This document shows, piece after piece, positions 26,101 to 39,576 of a stretch of DNA of 64,000 bases. Made by a program: the position numbers and the translations under genes. Origin of the DNA: Tillandsia leiboldiana. Lineage: Eukaryota > Streptophyta > Magnoliopsida > Poales > Bromeliaceae. Location: the NCBI GenBank assembly GCA_029204045.2, contig CM055065.1, forward strand, positions 51,179,020-51,243,019. Direction: 5' to 3'. The notes below the pieces were generated by a model. The model had not been told where the DNA came from and made no database searches. It was given only the letters and a program-made list of their open reading frames with translations. Numbering within the stretch: the stretch's first letter is position 1; each line of letters begins with the position of its first letter.

Positions 26101-29100
26101 AAAAAGGATTTAACTTGGTTAATGAGATCAAGATCAGGAGCTAGAATCAGGATGTCATCAACATAGAGACAAAGAAGGACGCAACGATCATCAAATCTCT
26201 TGAAATAGAGACAGTTGTCATAATCGTTGGTCAGAAATCCATATGAAGCTATAACACTGTCAAATTTCTCGTGCCACTGTTTAGGTGCTTGTTTTAGTCC
26301 GTATAAAGAGCGAACTAATTTACACACCTTATTCTCTCGACCAGGCACAGAAAAACCTTCAGGCTGAGCCATATAGATTTATTCTTCAAGATCACCATGA
26401 AGAAAAGCGGTTTTGACATCCATCTGATGAATCAAAAGTTTATGAATGGATGCTAATGCAAGAAGAATTCGGATAGTAGCAATGCGAGCAACAGGCGCAT
26501 ATGTGTCAAAGTAGTCAATTTCAGCCTTTTGCCGAAAACCTTGAGCAACAAGACGTGCCTTATACTTCTCTACTGATCCGTCAGTCCTAAGTTTCTTTCT
26601 AAAGATCCATTTACATCCTAGGGGTTTACTACCAGGAGGTAAATCAGTGAGAATCCAAGTGTTATTACTGATAATTGATTCTATCTCACTTTTTATAGCC
26701 TCCATCCAAAAAGAAGCTTCAGGAGAACTCATTGCTTCTTTATAAGACGAAGGTGTACTTTCAATTAAGAAAGTAAAGAAGTCTTCACCAAAGTTCTTTT
26801 CAAAGCAAGTTCTCTTACTTCTCCTTAATTCAGGAATAGGATCAGGTTCTACAGGATCTAAACTATAATGCAAATCAGATGCGGGTATAGATGCATGATC
26901 AAAAGTAGACTGATAATCAGGAGTAGATCTAGAGATACGAGTTTTGAAAGGAAAGATATTTTCAAAGAAAGTTGCATCTCTAGATTCGATCAAAGTATCA
27001 TTGGAAATTTCAGAAATCTCAGAGTTAATCACAATAAATCTATAGGTATTGCTATCTAAGGAATATCCAATAAAGATAGCATCTATAGTTTTAGTTCCGA
27101 TCTTCTTTCTTTTGGGTTCAGGAATAGATACCTTGGCCAAGCACCCCCACACTCGGAAGTAACTCAACCTAGGTGCTCTTCCTTTCCAAAATTCATAAGG
27201 TGTTTGGGTTCTATCCTTAGATGGAATTCTATTGAGGATGTAACAAGCTGATAAAAGAGCCTCCCCCCACAAGTTCTGAGGTACACCAGAACTTAAAATC
27301 ATGGCATTAACCATGTCCAATAGGGTTCGGTTCTTTCTTTCAGCTACACCATTAGATTGAGGTGAATAAGGAGCAGTTACTTCATGAATTATTCCATGTT
27401 CCTCGCAGAATAGGTTTAATTCATTTGAAGTATACTCGCCTCCTCTATCAGACCTTAGAATTTTAATCCTCTTATCCAATTGGTTTTCAGCCTCAGCTTT
27501 AAAGGCTTTAAACTTATAGAGGACTTCATCTTTGGTCTTCAAGAGATAGGTGTAACAATACTTGGAGTAGTCGTCTATAAAAGTCACAAAGTAGCGACTG
27601 CCTCCACGGGTAGGTACTCTATTAGAATCACAGACATCAGTATGAATTAGTTCAAGAATCTGGGTATCTCTATAAGGAACAGATTTAAAAGGTTTCCTAG
27701 GCTGTTTAGCTTGGGTACAAATCTCACATTTAGAGTTGGAATCAATCTTGAATTTGGGTAAAAGATTAAGATTGGTCAATTTCAGAATAGATTTAAGGTT
27801 CACATGCCCTAATCTGCCATGCCATACATCACAAGATTCAGTATTTAACACAGTAGGAGAAGAAGTAGACACTGAATTAGAAGAATTTTTATTATCAACA
27901 AAAGAAATTACATTCAATTTGAATAAACCCTCAGATACAAAACCTTTTCCAATAAACATTTCCCCCTTAGAGATTACAACTTTATTAGATTCAAGTACAA
28001 TCTTATAACCTAATTGCACTAATAGTGATCCACTAATCAGGTTCCGTCGGATCTCGGGAACATGCTGCACATTGTGAAGGATCAAAGTCTTTCCAGAAGT
28101 TAACTTCAGTTTGACTGTTCCGATCCCCAGCACATTGACAGCTTTTCCGTCTCCAACAGTCACACATCCTCCATCTGAGTCCTGATAGGAGGAGAATAGG
28201 GACCTATTAGTACAAACATGGACATTGGCTCCTGAATCTAACCACCAATCTAAATCATGATAGGTGAGGTTAACATTAGGTATAAAAGAGACTGACCTAA
28301 AAGTGGAGTTTGAAGGTTCACCCTCAACCATGTTGACTTGAGGTTTAGGATAATTGTTCTGATTGCTTTGGCCCTTCTTGTAGACAACCTTCTCTTTCTT
28401 CCGATAAAAACATTTTGAAGCAAAATGATTGTCCCGGCCACAAACATAACAAAATCCATCCTTCTTCTTATTCCCACTAGATTGATTGGTGTTGGGTTTA
28501 TGGGTATAGTTTTGATTTCGGTTTGGGTTCTTACCCTTAAAGCCTTTACCCTTAGGTTTAAAATTTTTACCTTTGGGTTTAGACTCATGGCTTTGGTTTG
28601 AAATCTCGGTCAAGTTTAAGTTTGATTTGTTGTTGGTTGGTTTAACCTCTCTAAGTCGATATTGGTCTTCTATTCTAATAGTTTGAATTACAGATCTAAG
28701 TTGAAGAGTTCCCTGAGTTCTTCTAAGTTCATGGGCAAATTGTCATGCCCCGAGTTTTGAAAAGCAGGCTAAATTTTTTTTTTTTTATAAATCAGAGTTC
28801 GCAAACCAGGCGTAACAGACCGCCACATGTATAGTAAATTCCCTGCCCAACTGGACAGATCCTTTCCTATACATGCACGGCTAATCATAATCAGTCAATA
28901 TCAGAGTAGTCTAAACTACGCATGCAAGACTAGTCAATTTATAATATTTAAACAGAAGTGCGGAAAATAAATATACTGACTACAAAGGGGTCGATACTAT
29001 CGCAATCGTCTCACCAACGTGTCCCGACATCCCATCACCCAGCGACCTGAAAAACAGTCACCCAGGGGTGTGAGATACACCGGAGTGTATCCCAGTGGGC

Positions 29101-32100
29101 ACGACGAGCCGAGAATAGCTAATCGTACCTACTGGGTACAATAATCTGCGGATAGTAGATAAATCAATAGGTAACAGCCGATAAAGGAAGCAGACTGGCA
29201 AGAAGCATAAATCAAGATACTGAACATAATGAGTGCTGGAAATCATGCTATAACTGAAACGACAAATCAGACAAGCTGGAATATGGAAATATAGTTATGC
29301 ATCAACATAAAGAACAGCAACTACTAACCAATGCCACTATTGGTCACGGGGACCTCAGGCGAAGATATCTATGCCGCGCCAATCATAATCATCCTGGATT
29401 CCACCTAGCAGAACTGAACCGCAAACCCCGTACCATTGATATAGCCAAGAGGATCCTCGTACCAAAAGGTACAGCCAAGAGTTTTCCTCATATCGGTACA
29501 ACCAAAGGGGCTCCCCGTACCCAGTGATACGACAAGAGGGGCAAGCTCACGGGTCAAGCAGACCCTTTACCGGTAAAGAACGCAATGTGGGGGATCAATC
29601 CCACAGCGTACGCGAACGAACAGCAGGTGTACAATCATCACAATGCAAAATGCTAAATCTCACGGTCCACAGACCGGGTAATCGGCAAACTGCCGGAAAT
29701 CCCCACAGGGATGCAGATGTCTATAAATCAATCATATATCATGCAGTCTGTATATCAATCATATATCAATCATAGGGTGCATATGTCTGTATATCAATCA
29801 TAGGATGCATATGTCTGTACATCAATCATAGGATGCATATGTCTGTATATCAATCATAGGATCAATCATGCATATCTATATATCAGTCAATCAGAATCAG
29901 TCATGACTAATCAGGGAGTATATATATGATAATCGGCTGATAGTGACAATAAAACTCAATCACCGATCTAATCAGGTCAATGTCAATCAGAGGGATCATG
30001 CTATGTCAAAAGAGATCAATATATGTCATATAGGTAAAATCAGCAGGGCAAGCCAAGAACAAGTGTCCGACTGGACTAAAGCAACCAGAGGGTCGAATAG
30101 ATCAACCCGGGCCGAAGTTAACCCACCTGGTTGAAGGCAGAGTCCCCGAACTCCCGATCAGCAACTGGGGCTGGCGTCGAACAACTGGGCCCTGTATAAA
30201 GTGCTATAATCAGTAATAGACTCACACAACCCTTTCCCAACGGCGTTGCACTAACGAAACGTTTAAACGGGTCAAATCAGTCATTTCGTCGGTCAACAAC
30301 TGATTCCTGGTCAACGAGACCCATCGGAATCCAATAAAATGGCCAGGTAGTGCGTAGGTGCTGTCTAAAGTCAGCTAGAGTGACCGTTTTGCATTTAAAT
30401 CCAACAGGTATAAAAATTCGCATAAATATCTTTTCGTCAATACTGTTTTAGCTTGATCTTCAGATCCGGGAATCCAAATTCGATTCCGGAAGTGCCAGCG
30501 AGTCACATTTGATGCGAGGAATCCCGTGCTCACTATCTTGGGTCAGCGCGAAACCCCAAGGCAAAGTTAGCCTTTTAACTCGCGATTTTGGACGCAGTGT
30601 TTTGCCCCGTTCTTGCAATCCGGGGGTCCAAAATTGACGCCGTAAGTTTCAGCGCGTCCGTTACGACGAGACCCAGGCCGTGCTCACAAGAAATGGGCCG
30701 AGACCAAGCCCATTACTAAATTGGCCCATAATGGATGTATGTTAATTTACAACTTTACTAAACTCTAACATACATTTAGTCTAGATGCAACCTAACTTGA
30801 GCATGAAGTACTGTCATGACAGAGGAGTAGGGGGCTCACCTGAGGCGCGCCGGAAACCGGCCGGAGGGTCGCCGGAGCACGATGGATCTCCAAGCCTAGG
30901 CTCGGGCTTGGCTATCTTCACAAACCCTCGGTCAATCTGCAATCCGAGGTGAGCACAGACTAGTTCTTGATCCCAGAGAGTGTTCTGGTCAGGTCGGGTC
31001 AGGTGCCGGCGGCCGGAGGCGGCGGCGGCCGGAGATAAGCCTAACATTGGCATTTCGGGTGCAAGGATTTAGGTTTAGTTACAGGGGGCCTTTTGTCCCA
31101 AAATAAAATCGTGGGAAGCTTAAACGTGGTATATAGGCCTTACCTGGATGGTCGCCGGAGTCCCGGAGCGCCGAGGATCACCGGAAGCCGAGCTCGAAGG
31201 TGGTTCGGGTGCAACTACAGTGACGAGAAACCCGACGTTAGGAGAGCCATGCAAGTCGATGGGGAGACTCCTACAGACCACAGGAGCTTACCTGAGGGGT
31301 TCCCGGTGGCTGAGGAGCTCCGGCAAGGCGGCGCCGGACGGTGGAGCTCGGTTGAAAGCAAGAAAACCCGAAAATAGGGCTTCTTCGCGCGGCTTAACCA
31401 CTCACCCGATCTTCCTGAAACTTCGTGGGTAGTGAGCAGTCACCAAGAAGAAGAGGATCAACGGTTCTGATCCGAGGTTCAACGGTTGTAAAAATCGAAA
31501 ACCGAGTTCGTCGGAAAACGATAATTTCCGGTGAACTAAAGCTTTGCCGGCAACGGGGACGGCGGCGAGGGCTCGGACTGCAACCGAACAATGGCCTTGA
31601 TGTCAGGAGCACCATGGTCGAGCTTAAAACCCCAAACTTAAATAAAATTTCCAACATCTCACCTCGCCGGAGAACTCGAAGAAGAAAAATGCTAACCGCG
31701 GCGGCCCTCGGCGGAGCTGGGGTGCTAGCTCCCTCGGCTTGGACGCGGGTTCACAGAAGGTGCCTCAGGTGCGAGTCTGGTCCTCCCAGAGTCCCTCCAG
31801 CCTTCCTCCTCCACAACACCCGAAAACAAGGTTTCTTCTCTCTCGTTTCCAGCGACGGGGAGAGGCTTTTTGGCAAGGGCTGGTGCGGTTGCGAGGTGTG
31901 GGTAGTTAGGGAAGAAGGTGGGTTGGAGGTTTGTGCGGTTACAAAAACCGGAAGGGGAGTTGTGGGGCACGGTTGCAATACCGAACCGTGAAGCATTGCA
32001 CAATTGCAATACACCCCCTCCCAGCCCAGGTATTTCAACCCTGGTCCTCCATAACATGCTCATCTAACATTTAAGTCCCTCTGCACGCTTTTCGAGGCAA

Positions 32101-35100
32101 CATGTATAGGGTTTTAAGTGTAAATATCCCCTTTTTCGCCGTATTTCACGCATTTCGAGACAACCGGGTTGTCAAACTGAAAAATGGACACCGCCACGAC
32201 GTCCGGCTCGACGAAACCTATCAGGTAGCGATTTTGGTTCGCTAAAATTTCGCTCCATAATTTTTAAATTGCATCTTATACTGTAAATTATACGGTTCGG
32301 CATGCTTTACGATGCTTTAGGGTCGTCAAACGGAAATTCCGTCAGCGCCATTGCGTCCAGAACGTCGAAACGGATCAAATCGACTATTTGGATCGCTATG
32401 TTCAGAATCCGAACAGTGAAATAGTGCTTGTTGCAACCGAGGGAGATTCGAAAATAGGAGTTACTGTGCATCTACAGTAATAACTTAAGTTATACTGTGC
32501 AGAGCACTGTTACATTGGCCGCGGCAATTTGTCCGCTTCTTCGCTGAATTTCGGAAGATCCGACCGTCAGATCGAAAAGTGCTGAATATGAATCTCGCTC
32601 AGTTCGATGAGACGATCGCAACGGTCAATTCGGATTTCCAAGATCATGTCTGGATTGGAAAGTAGCCTTTTTATCTAGTGCAAAGTGCGACTTGCACACT
32701 GGCGATTGACCATATAGGTCAACACAAGTCTTTTGATTTCAAAACCAGCGCAAACTTCACTTTTAATTCATTTATTAAAATAAAATATTTCGAGTTTCTA
32801 CATCACTTACAACTTAAAAGAAGTTTCGTCCCTGAAACTTACAACTTAAAAAAAAGTTTTCTTCCCGGAACTTACAACCTAAAGTTCTACTTTATTGAAT
32901 GCTTAAACTAGTCTATTCGAGAGCTACAAACTCTGTCGTCGGGTTTTCCTCCGCTGGTTCTCCATGAGGGGTCAATGCATAGACCCGTCCTGCTGAGGCT
33001 TGGCGCGCCCCCTCGGACTGACGAGGGAGGGGAGGACGCCCAGATGAAGCAGCGCTCGAGGAAGTACCCTGTCGCTGGTATGGGATCACAGGTGCTGGAG
33101 CAGTGGAATAATCAGGTGTGATCCTCTGTGGGCAATTTTCCCGAATGTGTCCTGGTTGCCCGCATCCGTAGCAACGTCCATGTCGACGTGGGCATGTATT
33201 TGCATAATGTGGTCTACCGCAAAAGACACAGGGTCGTAGTCCACGTTGCTGGTTGCTAGCAGATGCGCTCACAGTCTGATCTTGGGATCGAGGATACTTA
33301 GGGGGTTTCCCGCTATTTTCAATTCTACTCCCAGAAAAAGTCCGCTTCTTATCCTTTCCTCTATCAGTGGCATCCCGCTCTGCACGAGACATCTGGATTT
33401 CGGCCTCAATGGAAAGACAGCGTTCGACACAGTTGTCGAAATCGGCGGCCAGGTGGGACGAGATATGACGACGAATCTCCTGTCTCAACCCCTGCGAGAA
33501 GAGGCGCACCTTGCGGCGTTCCTCGCGCACTGCTTGAGGAACCAGATCAGCAATGCGCAGGAACTCCTGCTCATATTCCCTGACGCTCTTGTCGCCTTGC
33601 TTGATGTTTTCTAATTCGCGCTCGAGACCCTCCTTGGTGGTCTCCTTGAGGTGGTGGTGGTACATAGCAGTTTTAAAATTTTCCCAGGTGGGTTCAGATG
33701 GACCCACGAAATGGCGCTCTCGGTGACGTCTCCACCACTTGGACGCCCGACCCTCTAGGCAATGAACAGCGATGTGGACCTTGTCTCTGTCCTCAGTGTA
33801 GGCGTCCTGAAATAATTTCTCCATGTGGTCGATCCATTCCTCGACCGCCCAATGGTCATTGTCTTTGCCGTCGAAAGTTTGCGGCTTGAATTTCCTAAAC
33901 TCTAGCAAAGCCGCTTTTGCTCGAGCCTTCTCCGTTCGAGCGGCTTCGTCATCGACCGCCGGATCAGCAGCGGGGAAAACAGAACGGGAGGAAGCAGACG
34001 CTGTTGAAGCAGCGGCAGTAGGGGCAGCAGCAACCCCAGGTACCGCTCTAGAAGTGACGGGAACATTGGGAATGGGCCCCGCAGGTGGTGCTACGGGGTC
34101 AGCAGCAGGTTCCGCCAAACCCTCGGGTTCGGCAACGGCCGGTGCAACAGGGGGTGCAACCGGCGGTGTAGCAACTAGAACAGCTGGTGGGGGACCATGT
34201 GGGGCAGGGGCAGCAGTCTGCTGCTGCACGAAATGCTGGAACATCCCAGCCAGAGCCGCCATCTGAGCCTCAAGTCGGTCCATACGACCCTGATCTGCGG
34301 GCTAGCTCTGCATGCTGGGTGATCGGCCGATACCTCGGCCAGAGCCCACACCTCGTCCCCGACCACGCCCAGGAGGACGAGCCATACCTATACAAGGATA
34401 AATCAGGTCAGGACAGTTTCAGCGGCAACACAGTCCACGAGTTCCTAACCATTTTACGATCACCCCGCGCTCTCACGTAGATCACCAGTCATCCTAGGGC
34501 TCAATCCTAACCAAATACCTAGGTATCGTGTAACCTGGCTCTGATACCATCTAATCTGTCACGCCCCGAGTTTTGAAAAGCAGGCTAAATTTTTTTTTTT
34601 TTATAAATCAGAGTTCGCAAACCAGGCGTAACAGACCGCCACATGTATAGTAAATTCCCTGCCCAACTGGACAGATCCTTTCCTATACATGCACGGCTAA
34701 TCATAATCAGTCAATATCAGAGTAGTCTAAACTACGCATGCAAGACTAGTCAATTTATAATATTTAAACAGAAGTGCGGAAAATAAATATACTGACTACA
34801 AAGGGGTCGATACTATCGCAATCGTCTCACCAACGTGTCCCGACATCCCATCACCCAGCGACCTGAAAAACAGTCACCCAGGGGTGTGAGATACACCGGA
34901 GTGTATCCCAGTGGGCACGACGAGCCGAGAATAGCTAATCGTACCTACTGGGTACAATAATCTGCGGATAGTAGATAAATCAATAGGTAACAGCCGATAA
35001 AGGAAGCAGACTGGCAAGAAGCATAAATCAAGATACTGAACATAATGAGTGCTGGAAATCATGCTATAACTGAAACGACAAATCAGACAAGCTGGAATAT

Positions 35101-38100
35101 GGAAATATAGTTATGCATCAACATAAAGAACAGCAACTACTAACCAATGCCACTATTGGTCACGGGGACCTCAGGCGAAGATATCTATGCCGCGCCAATC
35201 ATAATCATCCTGGATTCCACCTAGCAGAACTGAACCGCAAACCCCGTACCATTGATATAGCCAAGAGGATCCTCGTACCAAAAGGTACAGCCAAGAGTTT
35301 TCCTCATATCGGTACAACCAAAGGGGCTCCCCGTACCCAGTGATACGACAAGAGGGGCAAGCTCACGGGTCAAGCAGACCCTTTACCGGTAAAGAACGCA
35401 ATGTGGGGGATCAATCCCACAGCGTACGCGAACGAACAGCAGGTGTACAATCATCACAATGCAAAATGCTAAATCTCACGGTCCACAGACCGGGTAATCG
35501 GCAAACTGCCGGAAATCCCCACAGGGATGCAGATGTCTATAAATCAATCATATATCATGCAGTCTGTATATCAATCATATATCAATCATAGGGTGCATAT
35601 GTCTGTATATCAATCATAGGATGCATATGTCTGTACATCAATCATAGGATGCATATGTCTGTATATCAATCATAGGATCAATCATGCATATCTATATATC
35701 AGTCAATCAGAATCAGTCATGACTAATCAGGGAGTATATATATGATAATCGGCTGATAGTGACAATAAAACTCAATCACCGATCTAATCAGGTCAATGTC
35801 AATCAGAGGGATCATGCTATGTCAAAAGAGATCAATATATGTCATATAGGTAAAATCAGCAGGGCAAGCCAAGAACAAGTGTCCGACTGGACTAAAGCAA
35901 CCAGAGGGTCGAATAGATCAACCCGGGCCGAAGTTAACCCACCTGGTTGAAGGCAGAGTCCCCGAACTCCCGATCAGCAACTGGGGCTGGCGTCGAACAA
36001 CTGGGCCCTGTATAAAGTGCTATAATCAGTAATAGACTCACACAACCCTTTCCCGACGGCGTTGCACTAACGAAACGTTTAAACGGGTCAAATCAGTCAT
36101 TTCGTCGGTCAACAACTGATTCCTGGTCAACGAGACCCATCGGAATCCAATAAAATGGCCAGGTAGTGCGTAGGTGCTGTCTAAAGTCAGCTAGAGTGAC
36201 CGTTTTGCATTTAAATCCAACAGGTATAAAAATTCGCATAAATATCTTTTCGTCAATACTGTTTTAGCTTGATCTTCAGATCCGGGAATCCAAATTCGAT
36301 TCCGGAAGTGCCAGCGAGTCACATTTGATGCGAGGAATCCCGTGCTCACTATCTTGGGTCAGCGCGAAACCCCAAGGCAAAGTTAGCCTTTTAACTCGCG
36401 ATTTTGGACGCAGTGTTTTGCCCCGTTCTTGCAATCCGGGGGTCCAAAATTGACGCCGTAAGTTTCAGCGCGTCCGTTACGACGAGACCCAGGCCGTGCT
36501 CACAAGAAATGGGCCGAGACCAAGCCCATTACTAAATTGGCCCATAATGGATGTATGTTAATTTACAACTTTACTAAACTCTAACATACATTTAGTCTAG
36601 ATGCAACCTAACTTGAGCATGAAGTACTGTCATGACAGAGGAGTAGGGGGCTCACCTGAGGCGCGCCGGAAACCGGCCGGAGGGTCGCCGGAGCACGATG
36701 GATCTCCAAGCCTAGGCTCGGGCTTGGCTATCTTCACAAACCCTCGGTCAATCTGCAATCCGAGGTGAGCACAGACTAGTTCTTGATCCCAGAGAGTGTT
36801 CTGGTCAGGTCGGGTCAGGTGCCGGCGGCCGGAGGCGGCGGCGGCCGGAGATAAGCCTAACATTGGCATTTCGGGTGCAAGGATTTAGGTTTAGTTACAG
36901 GGGGCCTTTTGTCCCAAAATAAAATCGTGGGAAGCTTAAACGTGGTATATAGGCCTTACCTGGATGGTCGCCGGAGTCCCGGAGCGCCGAGGATCACCGG
37001 AAGCCGAGCTCGAAGGTGGTTCGGGTGCAACTACAGTGACGAGAAACCCGACGTTAGGAGAGCCATGCAAGTCGATGGGGAGACTCCTACAGACCACAGG
37101 AGCTTACCTGAGGGGTTCCCGGTGGCTGAGGAGCTCCGGCAAGGCGGCGCCGGACGGTGGAGCTCGGTTGAAAGCAAGAAAACCCGAAAATAGGGCTTCT
37201 TCGCGCGGCTTAACCACTCACCCGATCTTCCTGAAACTTCGTGGGTAGTGAGCAGTCACCAAGAAGAAGAGGATCAACGGTTCTGATCCGAGGTTCAACG
37301 GTTGTAAAAATCGAAAACCGAGTTCGTCGGAAAACGATAATTTCCGGTGAACTAAAGCTTTGCCGGCAACGGGGACGGCGGCGAGGGCTCGGACTGCAAC
37401 CGAACAATGGCCTTGATGTCAGGAGCACCATGGTCGAGCTTAAAACCCCAAACTTAAATAAAATTTCCAACATCTCACCTCGCCGGAGAACTCGAAGAAG
37501 AAAAATGCTAACCGCGGCGGCCCTCGGCGGAGCTGGGGTGCTAGCTCCCTCGGCTTGGACGCGGGTTCACAGAAGGTGCCTCAGGTGCGAGTCTGGTCCT
37601 CCCAGAGTCCCTCCAGCCTTCCTCCTCCACAACACCCGAAAACAAGGTTTCTTCTCTCTCGTTTCCAGCGACGGGGAGAGGCTTTTTGGCAAGGGCTGGT
37701 GCGGTTGCGAGGTGTGGGTAGTTAGGGAAGAAGGTGGGTTGGAGGTTTGTGCGGTTACAAAAACCGGAAGGGGAGTTGTGGGGCACGGTTGCAATACCGA
37801 ACCGTGAAGCATTGCACAATTGCAATACACCCCCTCCCAGCCCAGGTATTTCAACCCTGGTCCTCCATAACATGCTCATCTAACATTTAAGTCCCTCTGC
37901 ACGCTTTTCGAGGCAACATGTATAGGGTTTTAAGTGTAAATATCCCCTTTTTCGCCGTATTTCACGCATTTCGAGACAACCGGGTTGTCAAACTGAAAAA
38001 TGGACACCGCCACGACGTCCGGCTCGACGAAACCTATCAGGTAGCGATTTTGGTTCGCTAAAATTTCGCTCCATAATTTTTAAATTGCATCTTATACTGT

Positions 38101-39531
38101 AAATTATACGGTTCGGCATGCTTTACGATGCTTTAGGGTCGTCAAACGGAAATTCCGTCAGCGCCATTGCGTCCAGAACGTCGAAACGGATCAAATCGAC
38201 TATTTGGATCGCTATGTTCAGAATCCGAACAGTGAAATAGTGCTTGTTGCAACCGAGGGAGATTCGAAAATAGGAGTTACTGTGCATCTACAGTAATAAC
38301 TTAAGTTATACTGTGCAGAGCACTGTTACATTGGCCGCGGCAATTTGTCCGCTTCTTCGCTGAATTTCGGAAGATCCGACCGTCAGATCGAAAAGTGCTG
38401 AATATGAATCTCGCTCAGTTCGATGAGACGATCGCAACGGTCAATTCGGATTTCCAAGATCATGTCTGGATTGGAAAGTAGCCTTTTTATCTAGTGCAAA
38501 GTGCGACTTGCACACTGGCGATTGACCATATAGGTCAACACAAGTCTTTTGATTTCAAAACCAGCGCAAACTTCACTTTTAATTCATTTATTAAAATAAA
38601 ATATTTCGAGTTTCTACACAAATCTAGACCAGGAATGGGGTAATTTGTCCAATAGGCAGGTAGCTTGATAGGTATCATCTAAAGTTGATCCATTTCTGTT
38701 AATCTCTTGGACAAAATTCTGAAATTGGTGAATTTGATCGTTTATAGGAATGTTCTCTACCATTCTAAAATTGTTGAAATCTGTAATGGTGAATCTAGCA
38801 GCACCTTCATTATCTCTAATGTAAGCATCTTCTAGAGCACACCATAAATTTTTGGCAGTTAAATATTTCCTATATGTTTTATAAAGTTCATCTGAAAGGC
38901 AACTTAGTATTCTAAATCTACAGTGAAATTCAATTTCTTCGGGGGATCTGTCAGATACAGGTTCAGTAACTGAGGTAGTAGTAGATTTATAAGAATCAGC
39001 AGAAGGAGTAGAAGAAACTTTAGAAGTAGGGAAAGGAGGTGCTTTGCCAATTGCAGTTATGAGGCCTAAGGTAATTAACCAAGCCTCTAACTGTTCTTGC
39101 CACCTCAAAAATCCTACCCCTCTAAATTTTTCTGGCTTAAGGCTAGAAGAATCATCATAAGCCATTTTGGACAATCTAATTGAGGGAATAAGAAAATTCA
39201 AAATGACCAAAATGAGCTGCAAAAAAGGTTCAAAAAACCTTTTTAGAAAAACATACAAGTTGTTTAAGGTTTCTACCCTAGTCATCCAAAATATTTTAAG
39301 TATTCAAGTTGTTAATATTAATCTGTTATCTCAGTTTGTTCAATAGCAAACAGATGACCCAAACAATTAAAGTTTGAATTTGATTTAAATATTTTCAGAT
39401 GTAAATGCAATCAAACAAAATATGTAAACTGCAGTAAATAAAATAGAATTAAACTAAAATATAAAAAGTAGGCTTTGTGCTTATTGGTTATATGTCTTTA
39501 CCTTAAGACTAAGGTCGCAGGTTCAAACACC

Positions 39532-39576
<45 letters not shown>

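Larger units (their letters stand above)
28741..32802 (-). repeat. 3' LTR (4,062 bp) of the gag-only element
   Basis: Same length as 34557-38618, with a constant offset of 5,816 throughout, so there are no indels between them. The two mismatches I found are T28746/C34562 and A30239/G36055. The many open frames within are GC-rich non-coding LTR sequence and occur identically in both copies. Confidence 0.95.
28741..38618 (-). mobile_element. Non-autonomous gag-only Ty3/gypsy-type element with 4-kb LTRs (TR-GAG/LARD-like)
   Basis: Two direct repeats of 4,062 bp (28741-32802 and 34557-38618) flank an internal region of only 1,754 bp. The ends are TGTCA(T/C)GCCCCGAG and TTTCTACA. The 5-bp repeat CAAAT borders it at 28736-28740 and 38619-38623. 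A tRNA-iMet primer site adjoins the 5' LTR. Only gag is present; protease, integrase and reverse transcriptase are absent. The LTR start and the gag resemble the Tekay/Del chromovirus group. It depends on another element for mobility. I saw only two LTR mismatches, so the insertion is very young and later than its copia host. Confidence 0.93.

Noticed and set aside
29700..29890. CRISPR-like array
   Set aside because: The units are contiguous tandem repeats without unique spacers, inside a plant LTR.
31425..31991. 188-codon open frame, GC-rich, repeated at 37241-37807
   Set aside because: It lies wholly inside both LTRs, has no recognisable domain, and overlaps equally long frames on the other strand. 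This is non-coding LTR sequence.
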